From assembly GCF_900324465.2 (NCBI RefSeq), contig NC_046626.1:21432496-21496495 (forward strand): a stretch of DNA of 64,000 nucleotides, written 5' to 3'. The notes beneath the pieces were generated by a model that searched no databases, was not told the DNA's origin, and saw only the letters and a list, made by a program, of their open reading frames with translations. The first letter of the stretch is position 1, and each line of letters starts with the position of its first letter. Of this stretch, positions 1 through 11,739 are shown piece by piece. Made by a program: the position numbers and the translations under genes. The stretch comes from Anabas testudineus. Lineage: Eukaryota > Chordata > Actinopteri > Anabantiformes > Anabantidae.

Positions 1-202
1 GACAAATTATCTACGTCAAGGAGAAACTTTAAAGTAAAGTGCTCCAGGAAGAGTTGTTTCCATTCAGAGTGGCATATTTGTGCTTCTACCATCAAATGAA
101 ATAATACTGAGTTCATCATTTCCTGAGTAATGTGATTTATTCAGTAATAGTTATAAGTTCATGCACAAAGTGAAGTCACGCCCACTCACAGGTGTGTGAG
201 CT

Positions 203-232
203 TATAAAGGAGCTACAAAAAGGAAACTGAAG
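203..232 (+). promoter_or_regulatory. Putative promoter with TATA box and IRF-like site
   Basis: A TATAAA box lies at 203-208. GAAACTGAAG at 223-232 is one base off the interferon regulatory factor core GAAANNGAAA. A short exon ending in CTCG|GTAAGT follows at 271. The spacing (TATA about 30 bp before the inferred start) suits a Pol II promoter. The next coding gene on this strand is the GTPase at 7.6 kb, and many relatives of that family respond to infection, so interferon control is plausible. Assigning the promoter to that gene is inference. Confidence 0.5.
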
Positions 233-271
233 CCCAAGCCTCGTCTTTCCTCATCAGAGACAACCTGCTCG
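233..271 (+). other. Putative 5' non-coding exon of the GTPase gene
   Basis: The segment begins about 30 bp after a TATA box and ends at a strong donor (GTAAGT at 272-277). It has no useful reading frame. A second candidate non-coding exon lies near 627-656, between a TTTCAG acceptor and a GTGAGT donor. Linking either one to the GTPase coding exon at 7.6 kb is inference; no transcript evidence is available here. Confidence 0.35.
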
Positions 272-1837
272 GTAAGTTGCTGAACACACTGAACAGTTAC
301 TGAGTTCATTTACTTTATCTGTTGTTTCAATGGTTGTCGAGCTGAATGATGCTTCAGTTCTGACACCAGAACAAAGCTGACAGCCGGGAACTTTAATTTA
401 ACCCTGAATTTCTAAACCAACAGGTCGACTTTCAGACTATTTAAATGAGTAAAGAGCAGAATAGTTTATTGTTGTGTGAAGCTTAAATCCATTAAATTAA
501 TATTTTATCTGCAAAATAACAAACAATAACTAATGCATCACACAACTAAGGTACGACAGCATCTGCTTCTCACTTTATCTGTCTATAAGTCACTTTTACT
601 AGTAATTGTTGTCTCACTGTTTCAGAGGGCGAGAAAAGTAAAACCAGAGAGCTCACAGTGAGTCGTTCTCTTTTCCTGGAGGATCCAATATCTGAATGGG
701 TGGGTTTGGCTTTTTGGGATCCAGGTAAATTAATTTCCTCATCTCTTGTTTCAGAGTTTGTTGTGCTGAAGGTATTAATGAACTAATGTTCATGAAAATC
801 TTAGCAATATGGATGTTGTCATTGTTTTGCTCAGATTTCAGTTTGAGAAGTTTAAGAAAACGTATAAAATCAGAGTTCATCCTAATGCAAAAATAAGCAT
901 CATTTATTTTAATTATTACTTATTGTGTATTTGACAAAATCATGATTTGTTATTTTAAAATGTGCTTCATGTTTCCTATCAGCTGCTGACTTTCTCCAGC
1001 ACTTTGTTACAGACATTCTCAAATGTTGTTGCAGACTCTACAAACACTGGTCGTGTAGGTTCTGACTCTTTCTGCACTTCAACACAATCAGCAGCTTGAG
1101 AATCCAACACAACCAACTGTGAGTAAAATATAAAATGTTCTAAGTAACAGGAGCTTGTAATATCCTCTGTTCTTTGCTTAATTTAGAGGCTGCCACTGTT
1201 GATTCTTTTAATATTGGAGCATTTTATTGATTATTCCATTTATATTAATCAACTAATAGGCAAAGAAATAATTTAGTTTTATAAGAACAACAGTAAATAT
1301 AACAAATATTTTCAACTATTTACTGTGTATGTAATATTTTATTTATTAACAATAGTATCAAAAACATGTTTAGTGCATCTAAACTTTACATTCAGAACAT
1401 TTTCAAAAAGCAAATAATAATAGTTACAAAAGGAATGCCTTAAAATTATTACTGTACTTCAGAATTACACATTTCAACCACAGATAGAATGTCAGATGTT
1501 AATGTCTTGAAGGCTTTGAGCCTTTTGTAGGAGGCAAAAACAAGTGGAAATAAACTATTGGAACAATGCAGTTTTACAATTTTACAAACGTACACATACT
1601 AATCTTGGACCTGACCTGTACACTAACGGTTAAGTTATTATTATTACTCACTAACTTTAATCCAGGTTGTATTTATAACCAACAGATGTCTGATACTGTT
1701 CGTTCACAACATCCTCTCTCAGCTCCAGTTGTTGTTTCATGAACAAAGTGACACAGAGAAAATCAATCCTCTGTCTCCAAACACCCAGCAGCTGTCAGTC
1801 AGCTGCTCTGTCCACTATAATTCTACATAAACTTTAT

Positions 1838-1860
1838 TTCAATTCAATTCAATTCAATTT
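1838..1860 (-). repeat. LINE 3' tail, short tandem repeats
   Basis: On the plus strand this is a run of ATTCA/CAATT repeats. It marks the 3' end of the L2/CR1-type LINE, where this group ends in short tandem repeats rather than poly(A). Confidence 0.7.
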
Positions 1861-2410
1861 TATTTGTATAGCGCCAATTTACAACAGAAGTTATCTCAAG
1901 GCACTTTACAGTGTAAGGTTTAAGACCTTACAGAAAATATTTATACAAAAAATTATAGAGAAAACCCAACAATCCCATTTGAGCAAGCTTTAGGCAACAG
2001 TGGAGAGGAAAAACTCCCTTTAGAGGAAGAAACCTCCAGCAGAACCAGGCTCATAGTGGGCGGCCATCTGCCTCGACCGGTTGGGGTGAGTGGAAAGAGA
2101 AGAGAGAAAAGAACAGCAGGCAATAAGACAACAACAAGCATCAAGAACATTGGGCAGATGAACTGGATTCTGGAGATGTACAGCTCCAGGCCGAGGATAC
2201 CTGCAGAAAAGTACAGAGAGAGGGAGACAGAGAGGAGGAAACACAACTACAAGAGAGAAGACACAAAGTTAATGACATGAAATGGTAGAATTTGCATTGA
2301 TACAGGAGAAAGGAGAGAGGAGAGGAGCTCAGTTTATCAGTAGAGGTCCCCCAGCAGACTAACCTATATCAGCATAACTAAGAGATGGTTCAGAGTCACC
2401 TGATCCATCT

Positions 2411-5400
2411 CTAACTATAAGCTTTATAAAAAAGGAAAGTTTTAAGTCTAGTCTTTAATGTGGAGAGGGTGTCTGCCTCCAGAACCTGAACTGGGAGCTG
2501 GTTCCACAGGAGAGGGGCTTGGTAGCTAAAGGCTCTGCCTCCCATTGTACATTTGGAAACTCTAGGAACCACAAGTAAACCTGGAGTCTGAGAACGGAGA
2601 GTTCTGCTTGGAAGATAAGGAACTATGAGGTCTTTAAGATAAGATGGAGCCTGATTATTAAGGGATTTATAAGTGAGAAGAAGAATTTTAAATTAAATTC
2701 TGGATTTAACAGGGAGCCAATGGAGAGAAGCCAACGTAGGAGAAATATGATCTCTCTTGCTAATTCCAGTCAGAACTCTGGCTGCAGCATTTTGGATTAA
2801 CTGGAGGCTCTTTAATGAGTTATTGGGACATCCCATTAATAAGGAATTACAATAGTCCAGTCTGGAAGTAACAAATACATGGACTAGTTTTTCAGCATCA
2901 CTTTGGGACAGGATGCTCCTAATTTTAGCAATGTTTCTTAGGTGAAAAAAGTCAGTTCTAGAGATTTCTTTTATGTATGAAGTGAAGGAGGTATCCTGAT
3001 CAAAGATAACTCTGAGATTTCTTACAGTATTACTTGAGGCCAGAACTAAGTCATCAATGGTGAGAATGTGTTTAGACATAGTGTCTCTGAGATTTTTAGG
3101 CCCAAACAGTATAACCTCTGTCTTGTCCGGATTTAGGAGAAGGAAATTGGAGGTCATCCAGGCCTTTATGTCTTTTAAGCAGCTTGAAGTTTGACTAATT
3201 GATTAGTTTCTCCTGGTTTCATAGATAAATATAGCTGGGTATCATCTGCATAACAATGGAAATTTATAGAGTGTTTCCTAATAATATTGCCTAAAGGGGA
3301 CATATATAACGTGAAAAGAATCGGTCCAAGCACAGATCCCTGTGGAACTCCATAGCTGACTTTGCTGTGCATGGAAGACTCATCATTAACGTGTACAAAC
3401 TGAAATCTATCCGATAGATGCGATTTAAACCACTCTAGTGCTGTTCCTTTCCAGTCTGTGTAATAAAATGTTGTGATCTATAGTGTCGAATGCAGCACTA
3501 AGATCTAACAAGACGAGTATAGAGAGTAGTCCATTGTCTGATGCTAATAGAAGATCATTAGTGACCTTTACCAGTGCTGTTTCTGTACTATGATGTACTC
3601 TAAATCCTGACTGGAAATCTTCATACAAGTTATTGCTACGCAGGTGGTCGTACAATTGCTTAGAAACTATCTTTTCAAGGATTTTAGAGATAAAGGGCAG
3701 ATTGGATATTGGTCTATAATTCGCTAAGACCCCTGAGTCCAGAGTAGGCTTTTTGAGTAGGGGCTTGACTACAGCAACCTTAAAAGCCTGTGGTACGTAG
3801 CCTATTTGTAAAGACAGATTGATCTGATCTAATATGGACGTGCTGATCAAAGGTAAGACATCCTTGAGGAGTCTAGTCGAGATGGGATCTAAGAGACATG
3901 TTGATGGTTTAGAGGAATTAATTACTGAAATTAATTCAGAATGATCTACAGGGAGGAAGCAGTCTAAGTACGAGCGTGGATCTAGAGTTGTTGTACAATC
4001 CATGCTGTATGCAGGGAGGATCTGATCAATTTTTTCTCTAATAGTTATGATTTTATTTGTAAAGAAATTCATGAAGTCATTGCTGCTGAGAGTTGAGGGA
4101 ATACTAGGGTCAACCGAGCTATGACTCTTTGTCAGCCTGGCTACAGTGCTGAAAAGAAACATAGGGTTGTTCTTATTTGCTTCTATTAATGAGGAGTAAT
4201 ATGAAGTTCTAGCTTTACGCAGGGCTTTTTTATATATTATTAAACTTTCTTTCCAGGCTAGGCAATATTCATCTAATTTGGTGGAATGCCACCTCCTTTC
4301 CAACTTACGTGATTTCTGCTTTAAGCTACGGATTTGTGAATTGTACCATGGAACTAACTTCCTCTGACTCACTAGTTTCTTTTTCAGAGGAGCAACAGTA
4401 TCAAGTATTGTTCCAAGTGAAGCACCAGTACTATTAACAAGATAGTCCACTTGTGCTGGAGTAACGTTGAAATAACTGCCTTCCTCTGTGTTGGTACATG
4501 GCTCTGAAATAAAAGATGGAATCAGTTCCTTAAATTTGTCAACAGTATTTTCACATAAACATCTACTGTAGTGAATCTTATCTGTAGGTTTAGTAAAGTC
4601 TGGTAATGTAAATTCAAATGTAATTAAGAAATGGTCAGATAAAAGAGGGTTTTGGGGAAAAACTATTAACTGATCAACTTTCACACCGTATGTCAGAATA
4701 AGATCAAGGGTGTAGTTAAAACAGCGAGTGGGTTTATTTACATTTAGAGTCTAATAGTGAATTAAAGTCAGTGTTGAGGCAGTTATCATCAACATCTACA
4801 TGGATATTGAAGTCACCCACTATAATGACTTTATCTGCACTAAGAACTAAATCAGATAGAAACTCTGAGAATTCAGTTAAAAACTCAGAGTAAGGGACAG
4901 GAGGACGGTACACAATAACAAACAGGACTGGTTTTTGATTTTTCCAGTTAGGATCAGAGAGGCTAAGAGTGAGGCTCTCAAATGAATTCAAACTATGTTT
5001 AGGTCTGGGGTTGATTAACAAACTTGAGTGGAAGATTGCTGCTACTCCTCCACCCCGACCTGTGCATCTAGGAACATGATAATTAACATGACTTGAGGGG
5101 GTCGACTCATTCAGAGAGACATATTCATCCTGCTGCAGCCAGGTTTCAGTAAGACAGAATAAGTCTATTTGATGGTCAATTATCAAATCATTTACTAACA
5201 GGGATTTAGACGAGAGAGATCTGATATTTAAAAGTCCACATTTGATTGTTGTCTTGTTATTTTGTTCTAAGAGAGGAGTCGTCTTTATTTTTATTAGGTT
5301 TTTATGAATTACTCCTCTTGTGTTAGTTTTAGATATAAATAATTTAGGTACTCGGGGAGCAGACACTGTCTCTATGGGGTTATAGTAGTTTTTGGGGGGT

Positions 5401-5471
5401 GACGGCTGTAAGGAAGCTGCAGAGAGGTGTGTAAGACTGCGTCTCTGCGTCCTGGGCTCCACTCTGACATG
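2411..5471 (-). pseudogene. LINE ORF2: APE endonuclease plus reverse transcriptase (broken)
   Basis: The endonuclease part (5462-4734) shows NIRSL, LTETWL, VYRPP and VGDFNIHVD, and the SDH motif (LLSDHFLI) follows in the next segment. Reverse transcriptase (4684-3425 and on) shows [25 protein letters not shown] and the catalytic YADDTQLYL. The C-terminal domain ends with ARVLTGISKRDH and LHWLPVKSRI, and its frame continues to a TAG at 2411-2413. Frameshifts lie near 4684-4734, near 3425-3460 and near 3157-3175, and an in-frame TAA near 2693 replaces an expected sense codon. These enzymes nick and copy RNA at the target site. There is no long frame from the ATG that overlaps the ORF1 stop. Confidence 0.88.
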
Positions 5472-6342
5472 TCAGGGTTTAGGTCGTCTAATAAACTCTG
5501 TCATATTCCTAGAGAGTTGAGACGCACCATCTAAAGTGGGATGGATGCCGTCTCTTCTAATCAGCCCAGGTTTAGTCTCTGTAGCCCACGTTGTTAGCGG
5601 GACACCACTTAGACAGCCAGAGGTTGAATGACGTCATGCGGCTAAACATGACGTCACTGGTCAGATTGGGAAGGGGTCCAGAGAAAACTACGGAGTCCGA
5701 CATCGTCTTAGCAAAGTTACACACTGATTCCACGTTAATTTTAGTGACTTCCGATTGGCGTAATCGGGCGTCATTAACTCCTGTGTGAATTATTATCTTA
5801 CTATATTTACGTTTATCCTTACACAGGAGTTTTAAATAGGACTCGACGTCGCCCGCTCTGGCCCCAGGAATACACTTGACTATGGCCGCTGGAGTCTCTA
5901 ACTTCACGTTTCTGACTATAGAGCTGCCAATAACCAGAGTGGGTTTCTCAGCAGGTGAGTTGCTGAGTGGGGAAAACCGGTTGGAAACGTGAACCTGGTC
6001 GTGGTGAACCTTGGGCGAGTGTCTAGGGTTATGCTTCCTACGAACCGTCACCCAGCCGGCCTGACTTCCCGGCTGCTCGGGAACTGCCGGGGGACAGCTA
6101 ATAGGAGCTATGCTAGCTGGCTCCACACCGACTACCGGGACCTGGCTAGCTGGCTTGTTTTCCACGGTGCGGAGCCGAGTCTCCAAATCAGTCAGCCTCG
6201 CCTCCAAAGCTGCAAATAAACTACATTTATTACAAATTCCCTTCTCACTAAAGGAGGCAGAGGAAAAACTAAACATGTGACACACCGAGCAAGAGAGAGC
6301 AGGAGGAGAAGAGGGAGAAGAAGAAGAGGGAGAAGCAGCCAT
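5472..6342 (-). pseudogene. LINE ORF1: CxxC zinc-binding, coiled coil and SGNH esterase-like protein (broken)
   Basis: The likely start is the ATG at 6340-6342 (MAASPSSSS...). Two CxxC pairs (CSVC, CNKC) could bind zinc. They are followed by a heptad-rich stretch ([16 protein letters not shown]), then an SGNH/GDSL-like fold: the GSS block in [12 protein letters not shown], the HTGVND block, and the catalytic-type RRDGIHP block near 5530. A frameshift lies just after NNVGYRD (about 5572), so the last block is read in another frame; that frame stays open to the TGA at 5472-5474. Esterase-bearing ORF1 proteins are known from CR1 and fish L2 elements and are thought to chaperone the element RNA. 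The protein is not intact here. Confidence 0.8.
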
Positions 6343-7601
6343 GGCTAACAGAGTTAAGCTAGCAGACCTCACAACACAAGAAAACAAGAGTAATAAGTAT
6401 TATGAATGGTCCTTAAGCAACACAGATGTATGTTATAACTCTTACGCCAGTAGTGCTTTTTACTAACACTATGAATTAGTTTAAAGTTTGTTAAAGTTAG
6501 CGAAACAAACAGAGCAACTGAAAAGCGAGTCAGTGTCGACAACAGGAAGAGATACGATACGAAACACCACCTACCGTAGGAGGAGCAGCCAATCAGTAAG
6601 AGACGGAAAACAGCCTCTTTTCATTGACTTCCTGCCACATTTAGTCCATTTTGACCCTGATGCATCTCATCATGTTTTTCTTCTCAGTGTAAATTATTCA
6701 TGAGGATTCATGTACCTTATAACAAATTAAGGTTAATCACCTTGTGTTGGGTCCATTCTGAGGAGCTGGATGTTTTCTGCTCAGATGCTGAAGCTTCGAC
6801 TTTGTGTTATTGTGGTAGTTTAGTTCAGTTTTACAGTAAACACACTGTACAGAGTTTTGGGTTTTAAGAATATGCATCAGATTTTTTGTGTTTCATGTTG
6901 AATTTTAATAAAACTTAAAGCTGCCGTCTTGGCTAAACCCAGAGGAACTACCTGTTTCAATAAATTAAAAATAAAACTAACTAAAGACTTAGTTATGACG
7001 CTGTGACAAACATGCACAGTGTCATGCAGTTAGTTTGTGTAATGAACATTTTACAAAATCATAAAACTATCACTGACAGGTGTGAACAGCTGTTTGTTCC
7101 ATCACTGCTCAGTAAAACACTTTTTAATAAATAACAAAGTACAAAATAATTAAAATAACATGATATTCTGTCCTGTTTTCCAGACTGAACCAGTGTGATT
7201 CTGTGCAGCATTTTTACAGATGACAGATAATATTTAAGGTAACTAATAATGTCTGTATGTAAATATTAAAGTACAAAACAGAACACAGTAATACTTTTAG
7301 AGGAACTTTGTTTATTCGTATTTTAGTAGTAATGGTCTCATTCTGAGCATCTTTGTGAAATAACAACACATCTGTTTGAGAAAAGTCAACAACAAAGTTT
7401 TTTTTGTCTATTTCTACCAGATTCATTGCTGCTGATTCAAACTGTAGAATGATAGTTTAATTTTCAATATATTTCAATATGTGCAGATTCACCACAACAG
7501 AAGCAGCATCAGCATCACAGTGGAGGACGTTCTCTGACCACAGAAAGACACACAGAGCTTGTTCTTGTCAAATACTCCAGTTGTTTCTTCCCTTTACCGT
7601 G

Positions 7602-9251
7602 ATGTTTTCTAAAGCTTCAAACAGCAGTAAACGACTTGCTGATGCTGTTAAAGATAAAAGCAAACTGCTGGAACCTCAGACAGGACCTCTTCCTGTTTAT
7701 AGAATTCCATTGAAAGATGAACACATCAGTGTATCTGGGTGCAGGCGTTTTAGTTTTGGTAAAGAGTCCTTTAAACTGAATCGCACCATCATGGTTCTTG
7801 GAGCAACTGGTGCTGGGAAGTCAACTCTCATCAATGGGATGATCAATTATGTTCTAGGTGTCGAATGGAAGGATTCATATCGGTTCAAGTTAGTTAATGA
7901 GGATCAGTTAAAATCACAAACTGAAAACCAGACGTCTGAAGTTACTGTGTATAAAATCAACCATCAGGAGGGATTTAAAGTAGATTACTCACTGACCATC
8001 GTTGACACTCCAGGGTTTGGAGATACAAGAGGCATAGACAGAGACAGGATGATCGTAGAACAGCTTCGTAATCTCTTCTCTTCTGACGATGGCGTCAGTG
8101 AAATTGATGCTGTGTGTTTTGTAGTTCAGTCGTCTTTAGCTCGACTCACACCAACACAGAAATATGTGTTTGATTCAATTCTCTCCATCTTTGGTAAAGA
8201 TGTGGCAGAAAACATCAGAGTTCTGGTGACTTTCGCAGATGGTCAACGTCCTCCTGTTCTAGAGGCGATCAATGTTTCAGGTGTCCCATGTCCTAAAACA
8301 AAAGACGGTCTGCCAGTTCACTTCAAATTCAATAACTCAGCTCTGTTTGCTGAAAGCAGATCAGGTGCAAACAACACGAGTGAGGATGATGAAGATGAAA
8401 ACTTTGATCAGATGTTTTGGAACATGGGAACAAAAAGCATGAAGAGATTCTTTGTTGCTCTCAATCAAATAAAAACCAAAAGCCTGAAACTGACAAACGA
8501 GGTTCTCAGAGAAAGACAAGAGCTGGAGGTTTCAGTTGAGAATTTACAGAAGCAGGTTAAAGTTGGGTTAGTGAAGCTTGAGGAGATAAGAGAGACACGA
8601 GAAATAGTTAAAGAACACGAAGCAGAGATCAGCAGAAATGAGAAGTTTGAGATTGAAGTCACTGTCACAAAACCTAATAAGGTGGATATTTGTGGTTCTG
8701 GAAACTATGCCAACAACTGTCAGACGTGTCATGTGACCTGTCACTATCCCTGTTGGAGAGCCAATGATAATGATAAAAGAAACTGTTGTACAATAGATAA
8801 TTATGGATACTGTAAACAGTGCCCAGGGAAATGTTATTGGAATGTACATTTTAATCAGAAGTACAGATGGGAATATGAGGAAGTTAAAGAAAAGAGAAAA
8901 GTGGAAGAGCTGAAAGAAAAATACCTAAAAGCTACAGAGGCGAAGGCACCTGTTCAGGTGTTGATTGACAAACTGAAGGATGAATATAAGAAGGTGCAGG
9001 ATGAGGTGAAGAAACTGATAGAGAGGTCTATCAAGTGTCTAAACAGACTTAAAGAGATCGCTCTGAAGCCAAATCCTCTGTCCACTCCTGAGTACATCGA
9101 TATGCTGATTGAGGGAGAGAAACATGAGCTAAAGCCAGGCTGGAAGAAACGAGTTCAGTCTCTTAAGGACATGAGAGAAAAAGCTGAGTTCATGAGTAAA
9201 GTAGACAGAGGAGAGGAACTCCTACATCAGGTATATTCCACAAAAATTTAA
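7602..9251 (+). CDS. Teleost single-exon P-loop GTPase (immune-type, IMAP/septin-like fold)
   Basis: A 549-residue frame from the ATG at 7602. The G1 loop GATGAGKST is at about residues 67-75 and the G3 motif DTPGFGDT at about 135-142; VTFADG (about 208) takes the place of the usual NKxD. A long charged coiled coil follows. A cysteine-rich insert (CHVTCHYPCW, then CCTIDNYGYCKQCPGKC) lies within it, and more coiled coil follows. This layout is that of a large, mostly uncharacterised teleost family often clustered near immune genes; nucleotide binding is predicted and the cellular role is unknown. The frame is open upstream to an ATG at 7479, but that stretch looks like intron or UTR with acceptor-like CAG sites, so I prefer 7602. 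The end may be the TAA at 9249, or splicing may occur at CAG|GTATAT just before it. Confidence 0.85.
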   Translation: MFSKASNSSKRLADAVKDKSKLLEPQTGPLPVYRIPLKDEHISVSGCRRFSFGKESFKLNRTIMVLGATGAGKSTLINGMINYVLGVEWKDSYRFKLVNEDQLKSQTENQTSEVTVYKINHQEGFKVDYSLTIVDTPGFGDTRGIDRDRMIVEQLRNLFSSDDGVSEIDAVCFVVQSSLARLTPTQKYVFDSILSIFGKDVAENIRVLVTFADGQRPPVLEAINVSGVPCPKTKDGLPVHFKFNNSALFAESRSGANNTSEDDEDENFDQMFWNMGTKSMKRFFVALNQIKTKSLKLTNEVLRERQELEVSVENLQKQVKVGLVKLEEIRETREIVKEHEAEISRNEKFEIEVTVTKPNKVDICGSGNYANNCQTCHVTCHYPCWRANDNDKRNCCTIDNYGYCKQCPGKCYWNVHFNQKYRWEYEEVKEKRKVEELKEKYLKATEAKAPVQVLIDKLKDEYKKVQDEVKKLIERSIKCLNRLKEIALKPNPLSTPEYIDMLIEGEKHELKPGWKKRVQSLKDMREKAEFMSKVDRGEELLHQVYSTKI

Positions 9252-9649
9252 AGAGGTCCAGTTAATATACATACAATATAATATTTTTGGAAGCAAAGGT
9301 CCAGAAGATTATAATGTCTAACTATTTACTGTGATATATTATCAAGTAGCCTGCGTGTAATCAGTACTTGACTGTCAAATCAAATTAATTCAGTACAATT
9401 CAAAAACCTTTTGACAAATTTATTGTTATGTAACATCAAAGTGAACTGGTGGACTGGTCATACTGAGCTCTGAGACTAGAAACTTTCTGTGATCACACTT
9501 CAGATTTCAGTGGGTATGTTTGTTCAAAACCTTTGTGTTTGGTCTCATGATGACGTTTGACAAGACAGTTTTCTCCCAGTGGGTAATATGACCAAAAAGG
9601 AGTCCGAATTAAAAACTCTTTGCTGTCTCACCGTCCTTTTATCAACTTT

Positions 9650-11482
9650 CTCCTCTCTGTCGTCTGTATCTCTCTCCTCTCTGTCGTCTGTCTCTCTCTC
9701 CTCTCTGTCGTCTGTATCTCTCTCCTCTCTGTCGTCTGTCTCTCTCTCCTCTCTGTCGTCTGTCCCTCTCCTCTCTGTCGTCTGTATCTCTCTCCTCTCT
9801 GTCGTCTGTATCTCTCTCCTCTCTGTCGTCTGTCTCTCTCTCCTCTCTGTCGTCTGTCTCTCTCTCCTCTCTGTCGTCTGTCTCTCTCCTCTCTGTCGTC
9901 TGTATCTCTCTTCTCTGTCGTCTGTCTCTCTCTCCTCTCTGTCGTCTGTATCTCTCTCCTCTCTGTCGTCTGTCTCTCTCTCCTCTCTGTCGTCTGTCTC
10001 TCTCCTCTCTGTCGTCTGTCTCTCTCCTCTCTGTCGTCTGTCTCTCTCCTCTCTGTCGTCTGTCTCTCTCTCCTCTCTGTCGTCTGTATCTCTCTCCTCT
10101 CTGTCGTCTGTCTCTCTCCTCTCTGTCGTCTGTCTCTCTCCTCTCTGTCGTCTGTCTCTCTCTCCTCTCTGTCGTCTGTCTCTCTCCTCTCTGTCGTCTG
10201 TATCTCTCTCCTCTCTGTCGTCTGTCTCCCTGTCCTCTCTGTCGTCTGTCTCTCTCTCCTCTCTCGTCTGTCTCTCCTCTCTGTCGTCTGTCTCTCTCTC
10301 CTCTCTGTCGTCTGTCTCTCTCTCCTCTCTGTCGTCTGTCTCTCTCTCCTCTGTCGTCTGTCTCTCTCCTCTCTGTCGTCTGTCTCTCTCTCCTCTCTGT
10401 CGTCTGTATCTCTCTCCTCTCTGTCGTCTGTCTCTCTCTCCTCTCTGTCGTCTGTATCTCTCCTCTCTGTCGTCTGTCTCTCTCTCCTCTCTGTCGTCTG
10501 TCTCTCTCCTCTCTGTCGTCTGTCTCTCTCTCCTCTCTGTCGTCTGTCTCTCTCCTCTCTGTCGTCTGTCTCTCTCCTCTCTGTCGTCTGTCTCTCTCTC
10601 CTCTCTGTCGTCTGTCTCTCTCCTCTCTGTCGTCTGTCTCTCTCTCCTCTCTGTCGTCTGTCTCTCTCCTCTCTGTCGTCTGTCTCTCTCTCCTCTCTGT
10701 CGTCTGTCTCTCTCCTCTCTGTCGTCTGTCTCTCTCCTCTCTGTCTCTGTCTCTCTCCTCTCTGCGTCTGTCTCTCTCCTCTCTGTCGTCTGTCCTCTAT
10801 CCTCTCTGTCGTCTGTCTCTCTCCTCTCTGTCGTCGGCTCTCTCCTCTCTGTCGTCTGTCTCTCTCTCCTCTCTGTCGTCTGTCTCTCTCCTCTCTGTCG
10901 TCTGTCTCTCTCTCCTCTCTGTCGTCTGTCTCTCTCTCTCTCTGTCGTCTGTCTCTCTCCTCTCTGTGTCTGTCTCTCTCTCCTCTCTGTGTCTGTTCTC
11001 TCCCTCTGTCGTCTGTCTCTCCCTCCTCTCTGTCGGTCTGTCTCTCTACTCTCCTGTCGGTCTGTCTCTCTCCCTCTCTGTGTCTTGTCGTCCTTGTATC
11101 TCTCCTCCTCCTGTCGTCTGTCTCTCTCTCCTCTCTGTCCCCGTCTGTCTCTCTCTCCTCTCTGTCGTCTGTACTCTCTCTCCTCTGTCGTCTGTCCTCT
11201 CTCATCCTCTCTGTCGTCTGTCTCTCTCCTCTCTGTCGTCTGTCTCTCTCCTCTCGTTCGTCTGTATCTCTCCTCTCCTGTCGTCTGTAGCTCTCCTCTC
11301 TGTCGTCGGTATCTCTCTCCTCTCTGTCGTCTGTCTCTCTCTCCTCTCTGGTCGGTCTGATCCTCTCTCCTCTCTGGTCGTCTTGTCTCTCTCTCCTCTG
11401 CTGTCTCTGTCCTCTCTCCTCCTCTCTGTCGTCTGTCTCTCTCCTCTCTGTCGTCTGTATCCCTCCTCTCTGTCGTCTGTTA
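9650..11482 (+). repeat. CT-rich minisatellite, 20/22-bp units
   Basis: About 1.8 kb of tandem units built on CTCTCTGTCGTCTGTCTCTC, alternating between 20 and 22 bp by gain or loss of one TC pair, with a TAT variant of the unit scattered through. The first 1.1 kb is very uniform; from about 10.74 kb to the end the units become irregular (lost C, GTCGG, CTTG variants). Long open frames on both strands (556-634 codons) come from the lack of stop codons in the unit and are not genes. One strand is almost pure pyrimidine with a CG in each unit. Confidence 0.97.
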
Positions 11483-11691
11483 GTGACCCCTGCTCTACAG
11501 AGTTCATACGTAGGGTCAAACAAAACAGACAAAGAAAAACCGAATCAACCAAGACCAAGAGAACACTGAGACAAACCAACACACAGGCTGAGACACTGAC
11601 ACTTATACTGACATCTACCAAAATAAGGAAGTCATTGATACTGAGACAAAGACCAATAAAAAGGTGACTCTCACTCAGACCAAGACGAGGT

Positions 11692-11692
<1 letters not shown>

Positions 11693-11736
<44 letters not shown>
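11693..11736. repeat. (AT)n microsatellite
   Basis: A pure alternating AT tract of about 40 bp, just downstream of the minisatellite and a GA-rich transition zone. Confidence 0.95.
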
Positions 11737-11739
11737 GTA

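Larger units (their letters stand above)
1838..6610 (-). mobile_element. Nearly full-length L2/CR1-type LINE (non-LTR retrotransposon), antisense
   Basis: The element reads on the minus strand: GC-rich 5' region near 6.4-6.6 kb, ORF1 (6342-5472), ORF2 (about 5471-2411), a 3' UTR, and a tail of ATTGA-type repeats at 1841-1858 next to the TTTTATTTGTATAGCGCC motif common in fish genomes. ORF1 carries a CxxC pair, a coiled coil and an SGNH esterase-like domain; ORF2 carries an APE endonuclease and a reverse transcriptase. That combination marks the L2/CR1 group of the Jockey superfamily. Several frameshifts and at least one stop break it, so it is dead but fairly young. It sits in the presumed first intron of the GTPase gene, in the opposite direction. 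I could not define target-site duplications, and the 5' boundary is approximate. Confidence 0.9.

Noticed and set aside
9579-11532. Very long open frames (556-634 codons) on both strands, rich in Ser/Leu or Arg/Glu/Thr
   Set aside because: They arise from a stop-free 20/22-bp tandem repeat; the frames have no start context, domains or splice support.
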